Under the pieces are notes generated by a model, which ran no database searches, had not been told where the DNA came from, and worked only from the letters and a program-made list of their open reading frames with translations. From the NCBI RefSeq assembly GCF_040958095.1, contig NC_091214.1:5383501-5447500 (forward strand): a stretch of 64,000 bases of DNA, given 5' to 3'. Origin of the DNA: Procambarus clarkii. Its lineage: Eukaryota; Arthropoda; Malacostraca; Decapoda; Cambaridae. Both the position numbers and the translations under genes were made by a program. Shown piece after piece: positions 12,362 to 26,100 of this stretch. Every line of letters starts with the position of its first letter. The first letter of the stretch is position 1.

Positions 12362-13318
12362 CTATACACATTAAATTTGAACTTTCTAGTGACTCTATGA
12401 ATCATAATGTCCAAAAACGGAAGAGAACCATTCTCCTCAGTCTCACAAGTGAATTTTATTGAAGGTACCAAAGAATTGAGTTCATTAAGAAAAACTATCT
12501 GGTCTTTGTTGCACGGCCATAAGCACAAAATATCATCAACATACCTAAACCAAACTACATTAGCCGGGATAATCCTGGATAAGATTTTTGTTTCAAAGAA
12601 TTCCATATACAAATTGCTTAAAACTGGGGATAGGGGATTGCCCATCGCCATACCAAATGTTTGTTTGAAAAATTTTCCATTAAAACTAAAATAATTGTCT
12701 TTTATTCACAATTTAATAAGTTCCAATACTTTATTGGTCTGCAAGCTCAAATTATATTTAGGCAGTTCCTCACGTAGAAATTCTAACAGATCATCAACAG
12801 GAACTTTAGTGAATAAAGAGGTTACATCGAAACTTATAAGTTTAAAATCAAAATTTAAATTCAGTGTGGATAGCTTATTAACTAAGTCCACATTGTTTGT
12901 CAAGTGTGAGTCGGAAATAGTACCAACTATAGGGGACAAAACTTTGACTAACCACTTAGAGAGTTTATAAGCCGCCGAACCAATTGAACTAATAATCGGC
13001 CTTGCCGGATTATATGGCTTATGAGTTTTTATAAGACCATACATGTAAGGAAGAGAGGGGGATCGACTTGTTAGCCTAGATATCAACTCTTTATCGCCTT
13101 TACACACAGTTTTAAGAGTTTTGTTAAAATGTGCAATCACTTTTTCAGTAGAATCTCTGTTAACCAATAGATCCCTGTCTTCCAAGAGTAACTCCATTTT
13201 TCGGACATAGTCATCTTTATTCATAATAACTACTGCATTTGACTTATCAGCCTTGGTAATATGTAATGAACTATCTTTTTTGAGATTTTTGAACGCATGA
13301 ACAAATCGACTTGGACAA
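12362..13318 (-). pseudogene. Penelope-like element reverse transcriptase (5' piece of the split ORF)
   Basis: Minus-strand reading: [75 protein letters not shown] and the catalytic FRYVDDILC. These are the ordered RT motifs of PLEs, including the metal-binding aspartates in SFDV and YVDD. A single TGA at 12706-12708 lies between ELIKL and IKDNYF, where the family usually has a coding codon; upstream and downstream are in the same frame. At 12362 the frame meets the LTR element and resumes at 4932, so before that insertion the ORF was continuous except for this stop. Upstream, coding similarity ends at the (TA)n block near 13319; no N-terminus is present. Confidence 0.88.
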
Positions 13319-14150
<832 letters not shown>

Positions 14151-14293
14151 CTTTTTAGACACTCAACCCACCAGGGGACTCGAACACTGGCCAACAAGGT
14201 GGCAGTTGCATGCTGTATCAGCATGCAACAGCATGCAACTGCCACCTTGTTGGCCAGTGTTCGAGTCCCCTGGTGGGTTGAGTGTCTAAAAAG
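14151..14293. mobile_element. Palindromic tRNA-like SINE unit 1
   Basis: Two 67-bp arms, each carrying the B-box-like GTTCGAGTCCCC, are exact inverse copies around a short centre (ATCAGCATGCA). It starts CTTTTTAGACACTC and ends with the inverse. It is followed by 37 bp (TTATAAACTTCAGC... to ...TAGTCTGTGC) and then (TA)n. The arms look like the head of a tRNA-derived SINE duplicated head to head. Confidence 0.8.
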
Positions 14294-14325
14294 TTATAAA
14301 CTTCAGCTACTGGAATAGGGTAGTC

Positions 14326-14793
<468 letters not shown>

Positions 14794-14795
<2 letters not shown>

Positions 14796-14936
14796 TTTTA
14801 GACACTCAACCCACCAGGGGACTCGAACACTGGCCAACAAGGTGGCAGTTGCATGCTGTATCAGCATGCAACAGCATGCAACTGCCACCTTGTTGGCCAG
14901 TGTTCGAGTCCCCTGGTGGGTTGAGTGTCTAAAAAG
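14794..14936. mobile_element. Palindromic tRNA-like SINE unit 2
   Basis: Apparently identical copy of the unit at 14151-14293, displaced by 643 bp and followed by the same 37-bp segment. This points to duplication of the whole block (palindrome plus TA tract) rather than two independent insertions. Confidence 0.8.
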
Positions 14937-14968
14937 TTATAAACTTCAGCTACTGGAATAGGGTAGTC

Positions 14969-16070
<1,102 letters not shown>

Positions 16071-16431
16071 CAACCTGTCCTCTTAAAAAGAACGTCGCTT
16101 TTGGCCGTTTGCCCGTATGGCCGAATTTGGACGTAATTTGAAAATGAAAAAAAAATTAAAATAAATTTGGGATTTCTTTTTTCAACAACAGTAAGTTAAG
16201 GGTCCTCTGATAGGTTAGGTGGGCAGGAAATTCTCATAAAGTTTCAAAACGTTATGAAAAACGTGAATTTAAAGGGTCCTCTTATAACCTCTGCGCGTAA
16301 GGCGGACGACTCAAATAGAAAACGGAACAGAACGTCACTTTTGTGAGTCGATTTCATTTCAAATTACGTCCAAATTTAGCCATATCGCGCATACCAGCCA
16401 AAAGTGACGTTCTTTTTAAGAGGACGGGTTG
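16071..16431. mobile_element. MITE with ~65-bp terminal inverted repeats and 7-bp target duplication
   Basis: Ends CAACC(T/C)GTCCTCTTAAAAAG and its inverse. The arms match for about 65 bp with mismatches. The flanks carry CTCTCAC at 16064-16070 and 16432-16438, a clear target-site duplication. No ORF. A 7-bp duplication fits hAT- or Mutator-type cousins only loosely, so the superfamily is left open. A degraded relative is at 53330-53478. Confidence 0.85.
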
Positions 16432-17218
16432 CTCTCACAGAGGGGCCTCTTCGTCGACGTCGGATACCCCCTCTTCAACTGCCCCGTCGTCCAAACACAC
16501 TGTCACTTTCAACAGTCCTGGACACAAGCTGCCCTGCAGCCAATCCTACTACTAGTGTATTAATGTTATACTATAACATTTATATATAAGTATCATGGCC
16601 TACGTAGCCTACTCAAACAAGGGGTAATGGGAGGGAAAATTTATATACCTTTACATTCCTGGCTCACGACGCCTGTCCTCGATGGTGTGAGGTTCCTATG
16701 CTCCTGGGTCGATCCTTGACGATTCAGGAACGTTCCACAAGCCCTCAGGTGTCATGAAGCCTTCGCATCGTCGCCGAATCACTCCCAGTTTCAGATATCC
16801 CAATCCTGGCTCACCAGTAGGCACTGAGCTAATCACTGTATGCACACACTCGTCCATTCCACAAGGCGTTGCTCCTTGCCCTAGGAACGGTGTCGTTCCT
16901 ACAAAATCCTCAGTGAACGTGACCCGGTCACAGTTAGGCCTGCCCGCCACATCTTCCAGACCTTCAAGCGTTAGGCGTCGCCCCTCCAGCGTCGTCGCCG
17001 ACCGATTCTCTAAGTTTTGGCACTTCTCTGCTCAATAAACTTGGTTTCTTCTTGCTTCGCGGAAGTACAGGGTCCCCAATAACAATGGTGGGCTGCAATG
17101 GCTAGCTTTAATCCACCGAGTAAGGCTCCCGAAGCCTCAAATCCACGAGAGCTGATCGAGGAGCATCCTCTTACCTCCACAGTCAGTTCAAATCTGACGT
17201 TACCACAGCCGGCGCCAG
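16432..17218 (+). mobile_element. LTR-retrotransposon-like 5' end with truncated gag start
   Basis: GC-moderate sequence with a polyadenylation-like CAATAAA at about 17033, ending CCCCAATAACA, then TGGTGGGCTGC, which could be a primer site. An ATG at 17098 opens MASFNPPSKAPEASNPRELIEE, a plausible gag N-terminus. After about 40 codons it is replaced by PLE sequence at 17219. The other LTR is not in view, so this is an inference from layout only. Confidence 0.4.
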
Positions 17219-17656
17219 CTGCCCTTTCTGGATGTAACAGTCACGGAAAGGAGCGGAGGCTTCCAGTCTACACCAAAGAAACAAACATAGGAATGTGCCT
17301 CAATGCCAAAAGTGACTGCCCAGACAGGTACAAGAGGAGTGTTGTCAATGCTTAAGTCGACCGTGCTCTAAGCCACAGCTCAGGATGGAAAGAAGTCGAT
17401 GAAGAACTCTGTAGGGTAAGGAAGTCCTAGTTAACAACGGCTTCTCTAACGGTTTCGGTGAAGACATCATAAAAAGAAAGGGAAAATGCAATGCAACTTC
17501 TGAAGAGTCAACCAACACAACACTTGTACCCCCAATTAAACTATTTTACAGGAACTTCTTTTCGACGGCTCATAAAACGGAGAAAAGGGTCCTGTAATAT
17601 ATTGTTGATAGGAACGTCATCCCTACAGACAAAAATCAGAAAATACAATTGATAAT
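17219..17656 (+). pseudogene. Penelope-like element fragment 2, frame-broken
   Basis: The nucleotide sequence follows the PLE at 930-1400 closely: LPFLDVTV block, CLNAKSDCPDRYKRSV, then HSSGWKEVDEELC. Small deletions (near 17266 and 17429) and a TAA at 17353 break the frame. It stops abruptly near 17656, where Helitron-type sequence begins. Neither the RT core nor the GIY-YIG domain is present. Confidence 0.75.
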
Positions 17657-18930
17657 CTATATAAATAAAAATGGAAATGTTCGTTTGTACAAAATCGCTA
17701 ATCTCTGAAAGTTCTTCTCTGATTGCTTTGAAATTTTCACACAATGTTCCATTCGCATCGGGCCAGGTTTTTATATACATACTATATAGATATCACGTCT
17801 GTGACGGTAAAAACATGCTTTTTCTGGAAAACTGTGTTTTTCATGTGAGGGAAATCTTCGAAACCTATTTACCGATTGTTTTGAAATGTTGAGACAACGT
17901 TGCATTCAAATAGCGCGTATTTTTATATATCTACTATATACATGCCTCACCTGTGTCAGGAAAAAACATTCATTTAAAAAAAAAAACGGTGCCATCTGTT
18001 GCACGTAAGAGCAACACACACTGTAATCTCCGAAAGTTCTTCACCGATTGCTTTGAAATTTTGACACAACGTTGCATTCGAATAGGCGCGTCTTTTTATA
18101 TACCTACTATAAAGATGCCACACCTGTGACAGATAAAAACATGCGTTTTTGAAAAACAGCGCCATCTGTTGCACATAATGGCAACATGCACGCTATACTA
18201 AATATGTCATGAATTCCACTTCAATGTTTTCGATTGCATTGATAAATTTTACTCTCGTAGATTTCGATTTATTATATTTTTTATTGAATTATTTTGTGTG
18301 ACATTGTGTTGGAATTGAACTGTGTTGTTTACCATACCGTTCATTTCGTATATATAAGTATAGATCCCACACCTATGACAGGTAAAACTATGATTTTCTT
18401 GACAAACAGCGCCATCTGTTGCCTGTAAGAGCAACACACATGCTATATTATATATGTTACAATTCCATTTCAATGTTTCTGATTGCATTGATAAATTGAA
18501 TTTTCATAGATTTTGATTTATTTTTATTTTTATTTAATTATTTTGTGTGAATTGCGTTGGAATTGAGCTATGTTGTTTAACATACCGTTCATTTCGTGAG
18601 TATTGTTATTTTTTTATTTTTAATATACATAAATAAACATGGAAATGTTCAAAATCGCTAATCTCCGAAAGTTTTTCACCCATTGCTTTGGAATTTTAAC
18701 ACAACGCTCCCTTTGCCTGTAAGCAAGTTTTTATATACATACTATATAGATGTCATGTCTGTGAAGGTAAAAAAAACATGCTTTTTCTGAAAAACTGTGT
18801 TTTTCATGTGTTTTTTTGTGAGGGAAATCTTCGAAACCTCTTTACCAATTGTTTTGAAATTCTGACACAACGTTGCATTTGATTAGGTACGTCTTTTTAT
18901 ATATCTTCTATATACATGCCTTACCTGTGA
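17657..18930 (+). mobile_element. Helitron-type non-coding flank, forward repeats
   Basis: Starts ATATAAATAAAAATGGAAATG and contains several diverged copies of a ~200-350 bp unit: CTAATCTCCGAAAGTTCTTC, then ATTGCTTTGAAATTTT, ACACAACGTTGCATT, a TATATAC(T)ACTAT step, ACCTGTGACAG and GCGCCATCTGTTGC. The same units return inverted at 19116-19655 and 22150-22846. They frame a PIF1-type helicase, which suggests they are element termini. No ORF. Confidence 0.6.
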
Positions 18931-19115
18931 CAGGAGGAAGGGAATTATCAAGGGGAAAGCGCCAATCCATTAAGACTATATAGCACTTGGAAGGGGTCAC
19001 GATAAGGATTTGGGATGGGACGGGGGAAAGGAATGGTGTCCAACCACCTAGACTGTCGGGGATTGAACGCTGACCTGCATGAAGCGAAACCCTTGCTCTA
19101 CCGTCCAGCCCAATC
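18931..19115 (-). mobile_element. tRNA-derived SINE (GGCTGGACGGTAGAGC family)
   Basis: Minus strand begins GGGCTGGACGGTAGAGCAAG (A-box-like), then GCGTTCAATCCCCG (B-box), a linker, and a tail reading AGTGCTATATAGTC and GATAATTCCCTT. It interrupts the Helitron flank. Other pieces lie at 56335-56400 (tail) and 58727-58852 (head). Confidence 0.75.
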
Positions 19116-19655
19116 AAAATCTATGAAAATTCAATTTATCAGTGCAATCAGAAATATTGAAATAGAATTGTATATAGTATAGCATGTGTGTTGCTCTTAC
19201 AGGCAACAGATGGAGCTGTTTGTCAAGAAAATCATTGTTTAACCTGTAACAGGTGTGGGATCTATACTTCTACTTACGAAATGAATGGTATGGTAAACAA
19301 CACAGCTCAATTCCAACACAATGTCACACAAAATAATTCAATAAAAAATAAAATAAATCGAAATCTACGAAAGTCAAATTTATCAATGCAATCGATAACA
19401 TTGAAGTGGAAATCATGACATATTTAGTATAGCGTGCATGTTGCCATTAAGTGCAACAGAAGGTGCTGTTTTAAAAAAACGCATGTTTTTACCTGTCACA
19501 GGTGTGGCATCTTCATAGTAGGTATATAAAAAGACGCGTCTACTTGAATGCAACGTTGCGTCAAAATTTCAAAGCAATTGGAGAAGAACTTTCAGAGATT
19601 AGCGATTTTGAATAAACGACCATTTCCATTTTTATTTATATAGACTAGCTGTACC
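19116..19655 (-). mobile_element. Helitron-type non-coding flank, inverted repeats
   Basis: Inverse of the units at 17657-18640, including GCAACAGATGG(A/C)GCTGTT, ending CATTTCCATTTTTATTTATATAG at about 19645. Directly after it comes the 3' side of the minus-strand helicase. Confidence 0.6.
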
Positions 19656-19729
19656 CGCCACGTGTTGCTGTGGCTCAGTTTGGTTAAATGGAAAAGAAAG
19701 AAAAGAGAAAGCGCAAGTTTCTAATATGT

Positions 19730-22030
19730 TTAATTTCTCAATGCTTGTGGGTATACGATATTTTTTGTTGTTCCATTTTCTGTGGAGATATAGTGATTGT
19801 CTGGTTTGCCGATTCTAGAACAGGCAACATATAATTTTCCATGTGAGAAGCAATCCGTGTCTAGATATAAACGGCACAATTCTAAAGATTGGCCCAGAGC
19901 TTTGTTGATGGGGACTGCAAACGCCAATCGTATTGGAAATTACAATTTCTTAAATTGAAATGGCATATCTGCTGAAATCATAGCAATGCGAGGAATGAGG
20001 ACATTTTCACCTTTAAAAGGTCCTGTCAAGATTGTTGCTTCTACGACGTTGCTGATTAATTTTTTTACTGCACTGGACGTGGTGTTGCAAAGTTTTGACT
20101 GGTCGATATTTCGCAACACGAAAATCAGCACACCGATTTTCAATTGCCGTACGTGTGATGGTATCCCTGGATATTCGAGTGAATACAAAAATTCCGTTGG
20201 ATAATTAACCTCTTCATCTGCTTCCTCAACAGTGTCGACGGACTTGTATGTGACTGCCTTGCTTTGAATGTTAGACTGAACAATATTGTTAAGTTCGTAG
20301 ACGTCTTTGTTCTTGGCCGCAAGAATAGCTCGTTCATTCAGCGAATCATGATTTTTATAACTGGTTTGAATAATGGGAAATACTTTTTCAACCAATTCTT
20401 CTTTTGACATCACTAAATTGTAGAAGTTATGTGGTAATGAAATTCGTCCTGATGTCAGATTATCCGGCACGTTTCCGTTCTCAATTTCCAGAAATTGATG
20501 TGAGAATATCTCAGCTGATAGATCGTTTTGCAGCTTGACACGCATATTTGAAGTTAATTTTAACGTCTTTACGTAGTATTTCAGGCAAGCATTTATTTCG
20601 TCCACTGGTGTCGATCGAGGAATTACAGGCAATGTTTGCCTGAAATCTCCTGCAAGCAAAATTGATGTGTTCCCTAATGGTCTGATGTTTCCATGCAAAT
20701 CTTGCCATGATCGATCAAGAGCCTCGAGTGATTTTTTGTGGGCCATTGTGCATACATTCCAAACAGTAATAATAATAATGATGGTAATAATATTTTATTA
20801 AGGAAAAGTACATGCATAGATGCAGAGTTACAAACATTCAGATTATTTATAGACAAAGATAGTCATACAAATACCTAAAGCCACTAATACGCAGAGCGTT
20901 TCGGGCAAGTAAGTTTACATTTCTGCAATACTTTTCTCATGCCGTATGCTTTGGAACTGTTGCACGTGAGAGTTTCAATGAATTCAATGATCAATGGCAA
21001 TTTCAAAGCCGAAGTAGCAATTCTTCCACCTGGTAGCAATGTCGCAGCTATTCCGGATGATGCAAGAGCTAAGGTTATGCAATTTTGAGATTGAAATGCT
21101 GCCAGAATCAACCTAATTACGAAGGTTTTACAGTTCCTCCTGGAGCATCTAAGAAGATATCTCCAAACCCGTTATTGATAGTTTGAATTATTAGATTGTA
21201 AATGCCTTTTCGCTCAACCGTTAGCTTAGGAATATTTGATTGCGCATACGACAACAGATTACCGGTGTTATAATTTTGTTCACGACGCAAGTCTACATCG
21301 AACGAAGCAGCAAGAGATCGATTCGGTGATGGCATTCCCAATTGATTTAGAACTTTGTTTGCGATTTCTAAGTGCAAATTTTCAATCATTATCAACGCTT
21401 CGTTGTAGATTTTTGCTGTGAAATCCATGGTCATATTTAAATTTTCCTTGTGTATTTGACGGAAAATATCTTCAGCCATGTGCGATTTATATTTCTCCTA
21501 TAACTCTGTTGGAGATAAAGGAGAGCAGGCTGTCAATATGATTGCAAACAATGCAGGAATTTGATTTGGATGTGACGTGTTGGACGCGTCATTAATGCAT
21601 ACATCCTATTGTTGGTCTTTCTTCAATAAATTCAGAGCTTGACATACACTAGGGAACGTGGCATGTGTTACACCGTTGGCAAATCTCAATGGCTGGAAAG
21701 ACGTTGGACCGGGCATATTTATCAACAGCATACGAAGAAAGAAGCAATCATCATGATTGGGATGCATGGTGTACAGTCTGCCTATCGTAGTTTATCTGAA
21801 TATGCCAGGTTGTCCGTCGACTTGCTCTCCTTGTTCGCGTCGTTCAACTGATATTCTACCGGCAGTCCATGTGTAATACGTAGGCACTTCCGAATACGGC
21901 AGTGTTTTCGCAAACGCGTCATTTTGACATAACGTGAAGAAAGCCGTTAACGTTGTAACATTCATAGCTGTTTGTTGCACATTTGCAGTTGTGAAATAAA
22001 CGTATTGTCCATTTTCTTGTTTCAAAAAAA
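19730..22030 (-). pseudogene. Helitron RepHel remnant: C-terminal PIF1-like helicase, inactivated
   Basis: Minus-strand order: ENGQYVYFTTANVQQTA and AFAKTLPYSEVPTYYTW (22025-21800), a decayed stretch, NEALIMIENLHLEIANKVLNQ, the Walker A region DAPGGT (~21140), ITLALASSGIAATLLPGG, MAHKKSLEALDRSWQDL, LLAGDFRQTLPVIPRSTP, and finally LDTDCFSHGKLYVACSRIGKP. This is the helicase half of a Helitron RepHel; the HUH nuclease half is absent. Lesions: a 1-base deletion inside Walker A shifts the frame; a 150-bp retroposon sits just before the Walker B block, which now reads VWNVC where the family has VWDEC; a stop at 19940 follows FQFKKL; and a stop lies near 21795. Family biology: PIF1 helicases unwind DNA 5'-3' during Helitron rolling-circle transposition. 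This copy cannot do so. Confidence 0.85.
20764..20910 (-). mobile_element. Short non-LTR-type retroposon insertion inside the helicase
   Basis: Minus strand starts CTTGCCCGAAACGCTCTGCG, continues TATTAGTGGCTTTAGG and ends in ATTATTATTATTA, a microsatellite 3' tail like that of CR1-type or SINE retroposons. Helicase coding sequence lies on both sides. No clear target duplication. Confidence 0.65.
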
Positions 22031-22149
22031 AAAAAATACTAACGAAATATTTCCATTTAAACGCAGATCAATCGACACAGCTCATTTTCACCACCAATTG
22101 CACTGAAAAATAAGAAGAACAGTAAAAAAACGAAAAGAAAAGCAATGAA

Positions 22150-22846
22150 AAAAGAAAGAAATAAGCTAAACCCATGAAATGAACGGAATGGTAAACAACA
22201 CGGCTCAATTCCGACACAACGTCACACTAATAATTAAATCAAAATGATAATGAATCCAAATCTATGAAAACTCCATTTATCAATGCAACCAGAAACATTG
22301 AAATGGAATCACATCATATTTGGTATATCGTGTGTTGCTCTTACGTGCAACAGATGGCGCTGTTAAAAAAAAATGTTTTTACCTGTTACAGGTGTGGCAT
22401 CTAAATAGTAGGTATATAAAAACAGGCGCATATTTGAATGGAACGTTGTGTCAGAATTTCAAAACACTCTGTGAAGAACTTTGGGAGATTACTGCATGTG
22501 TTGCTCTTGCGTCCCAAAGATGGCGCTGTTTAAAAAAAAAATAGCATATTTTTTTCTGTCAAAGGTGAGGCATGTATATAGTAGGTATATGAAAACACGC
22601 CCCTATTCAATTGCATCGTGAGTCAAAATTTCAAGGCAATCGGTAAAATGGTTTTGATGATTTCTCTCACATGAAAAACACAGTTCTTCAAAAAAAGCAT
22701 CTTTTTTTCGTCGCAGACGTGACATTAATACAATATGTATATAAAAACCTGTTTGGATGCAAATGGAACATTGTGTTAAGATTTGAAAGCAATCGGTGCA
22801 GAACTTTCAGAGATTAGCGATTTTGAACAAACCAGCATTTCAATTT
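22150..22846 (-). mobile_element. Helitron-type non-coding flank, second inverted set
   Basis: Carries the same inverted units (GCAACAGATGGCGCTGTT at about 22347, AAGATGGCGCTGTT at about 22516; ATCTAAATAGTAGGTATATAAA; AGAACTTTCAGAGATTAGCG), ending ATTTTTATTTATGTACATTAG. It separates the two helicase remnants. Confidence 0.6.
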
Positions 22847-23163
22847 TTATTTATGTACATTAGAAGCACCCGTCACGCGTTGATGTGTCTCAGTCTGGGT
22901 AAGTGGGAAAGAAAGAAAAGAGAAAGTGCATTTTTCTAATATGTTTAATTTTACAATGCTTGTGGGGTATACACTATTTTTTGTTGTTCCATTGTCTTTG
23001 GAGATATAGAGATTTTCTGGTTTGCCGACTCTAGAACACGCAAAATATATTTGTCCATGTGAGAAGCAATCCATGTCTAGATATAAACTGCACAATTCTA
23101 AAGATTAACCCTGAACTTTGTTGATGTTGATTGCAAACGCCAAATGAATTCTAAATTACAATC
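22847..23163 (-). pseudogene. Second Helitron helicase remnant, last ~80 codons
   Basis: Minus strand: AFAININKVQG, a TAA stop, then SLELCSLYLDMDCFSHGQIYFACSRVGKPENLYISKDNGTTKN. This is the C-terminal helicase motif block (FACSRVGKP) also seen at 19730-19927, but diverged, so it is a separate copy. It is cut at 23163, exactly where the 30-bp minisatellite starts. Non-functional. Confidence 0.8.
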
Positions 23164-23164
23164 T

Positions 23165-26100
23165 CTTAAGGAACACGGGATGTTGTGGTAATGTTTAAGG
23201 GACACAGGCTGTTTGTGGGAATGTTAAAGGTACACGGGCGGTTTGTGGGAATGTTTAAGGTACATGGACTGTTTTTGGGAATGTTCAAGTTACAAGGGCA
23301 GTTTGTGGGAATGTTTAAGGTACACAGAATGTTTGTTTTAATGTTTCAGGTACGCAGGATTTGTAGGAATGTTTTATGCATAGAGTCTGTTTGTTGGAAT
23401 GTTTAAAGTACACAAGCTGCTAGAGGGAATGATTAGGTACACGGTCTGTTTGTGGGAGTGATTAAGGTACACGGGCTGCTTGTGGGAAAGTTTAAGGTAC
23501 ACAAGCTGTTTGTGGGAATGTTTAAGGTACACTGGGTGTTTTGGGAATGTTTAAGGTACACGGGCTGTTTGTGGGAATGTTTAAGGTACACGGACTGTTT
23601 GTAGGAATGTTTAAAGTACAGAGGCAGTTTGTGGGAGTATATAAGGTATACGGGATGTTTATGGGAATGTTTAATATACACGGGCTGTGTGTGGGAATGT
23701 TTGAGGTACACGGGATGTTTGTGGAAGTGCATAATGTTTACAGGATGTTATTGGTAATGTTTAAGGTACACAGGATGTTTGTGAGAGTGTATATGGTATA
23801 CGGGATATTTGTGGGATTATTTAAGATACACGGGGCTGTTTGTGGCAATGTTTAAGGTACACAGGCTGTTTGTGCGAATGTGTAAGGTACACAAGCTGTT
23901 TGAGGAAGTGTTTAAGATACATGGGCTGTTTTTGGAAATGTTTAGGGAACACAGGTTGTTTGTGGTATTGTTTAAGATACACGGGCTTCTTGTGGGAATG
24001 TTTAAGGTACACGGGTTGTTTGTGGATGTGTTTAAGCTACACTGGTTGTTTGTGGGAGTGTTTAAGGTACACAGCCTGTTTGAGGGAGTTTTTAAGATAC
24101 ACAGACTGTTTGTGGGAATGTTTAAGGTATACAGGTTAATTGTGGGAATGTTTAAGGTATATGGGCTGCTTGTGGGAGTGTTTAAGGTACAGTGGCTGCA
24201 TATGGGAATGTTTAAGGTTCACGGTCTTTTTGTGGGAGCGTTTAAGTTACACGGGATGCTTGTGGGAGTGTTTAAGGAACACAGACAGTTTGTGGGAATG
24301 TTAAAGGTATACGGCTGTTTGTGGGAATGTTTAAGGTACACAGTCTGTTTGTTTGGGGGTTTAAGGTACATGGGCTGTTTGTGGGAATGTTTGAGGTACA
24401 TAGGCTGTTTTTGGGAATGTTTAAGGTACACGGACTGTTTGTTGGAATGTTTATGGTACACGGGCAGTTTATGGGAATGTTTAAGGTACACAGGTTATTT
24501 GTGGGAATGATAAAGAACACAGGCTGTTTTGGGAATGTGTAAGGTACACAGTCTTTTTGTGGGAGTGGTTAAGGAACATGCGCTGATTTTGGGAATGTTT
24601 AAGGTTCTCGGGCTGTTTTGGGGAATGTTTAAGGTAAACCGGCTGTTCAGAGAATGTTTAAGGTATACGGGCTCTTTGTGAGAATGTTTAAGGTACACAG
24701 GTTGTTTGTGGGAATGTTTAAGGTACTCGGCATTTTGTGGGAATGTTTATGGTACACAGGCTGCTAGTGGGAATGTTTAAGTACACGGTCAGTTTGTGGG
24801 AATGTTTAAGGTGCACAAGCTGTTTGTGGGAATGTATAAGGTACACGGGATGTTTGTGGAAATGTTTAAGGTACACGGGCTGTTTGCGGGAATGTTTAAG
24901 GTACACAGACTGCTTGTAGGAATGATTAAGGTACACAAGCTGTTTGTGGGAATGTTTAAAGTACACGGGATGTTTGTGGAAATGTCTAAGGTACACGGAC
25001 TGTTTGAGGGAATGCTCAAGATACACAAGCTGTTTGTGGGAATGTTTAACGTACCCGGGCTGTTTGTGGAAATGTTTAGGTACACGGTATGTTTGTTGGA
25101 GTATTTAAAGTACACGGGCTGTTTGTGGGAATCTTTTAGGTGTACAGGATGTTTGTGGGAGTGTTTAAGAAACACAGGCATTTTTTCATAATGTTTAAGG
25201 TACACATGCTGTTTGTACGAATTATTAGGTATTCTGGATGTTTGTGGGAGTGTATAATGTATACAGGATGTTTGTGGGAGTGTATAAGGTATACGGGATG
25301 TTTGTGGGAATGTTTAAGGTACACGGCCAGTTTATGGGCATGTATAAGGTATCTTGAGTGTTTAAGGAACACAGGCTGTTTGTGAAAATGTTAAAGGTAC
25401 ACGAGCTGTTTGTGGGAATGTTTAAGGTACACGGTATGTTTGTGTGAGTGTTAAGGAAACACAAGATATTTGTGGTTATGTTTAAGGTACACAAGCTGTT
25501 TGTGGGAATGTTTAAGGTACACGGGGCTGTTTCAGGCAATGTGTAAGGTACTTCATTTGTTTGCTGGAGTGTTTCAGATGCACGGGTGGCTTGTGGGAAA
25601 GTTTAAGGTACACGGGCTGTTTGTGAGAGTGTTTAAGGTACACTGGCCGTTTGTGGGACTGTTTAAGGTACACAGGCAGTTTGTGGGAGTTTTTAAGATA
25701 CAGGGGCTGTTTGTAGGAAAGTTTAAGGTTCATGGACTGTTTGTAGGAATGTTTAAGGTACAAGGGCTGTTTGGGAGAATGTTTAAGGTACACTGACTGA
25801 TTATGGGAATGTTTAAGTTCCGCGGAATTTGTAAGAATGTTTTATGTACACAAACTGTTTGTTGGAATATTTAAGGTACACTGGCTGCTAGTGGAAATGT
25901 TTAGGAATACGGTCAGTTTGTGGGAATGTTTAAAGATCACGGGCTGTTTGTGGGAATGTTTAAGGTACACAATCTGTTTGTGGGAATGTTTAAGGTACAC
26001 GGGATGTTTGTGGGAATGTTTGAGGTACACGGGCTGTTTGCGAGAATGTTTAAGGAACACGGGCTGTTTGTGGGAAGTTTTAAGGTACACGGACTGTTTG

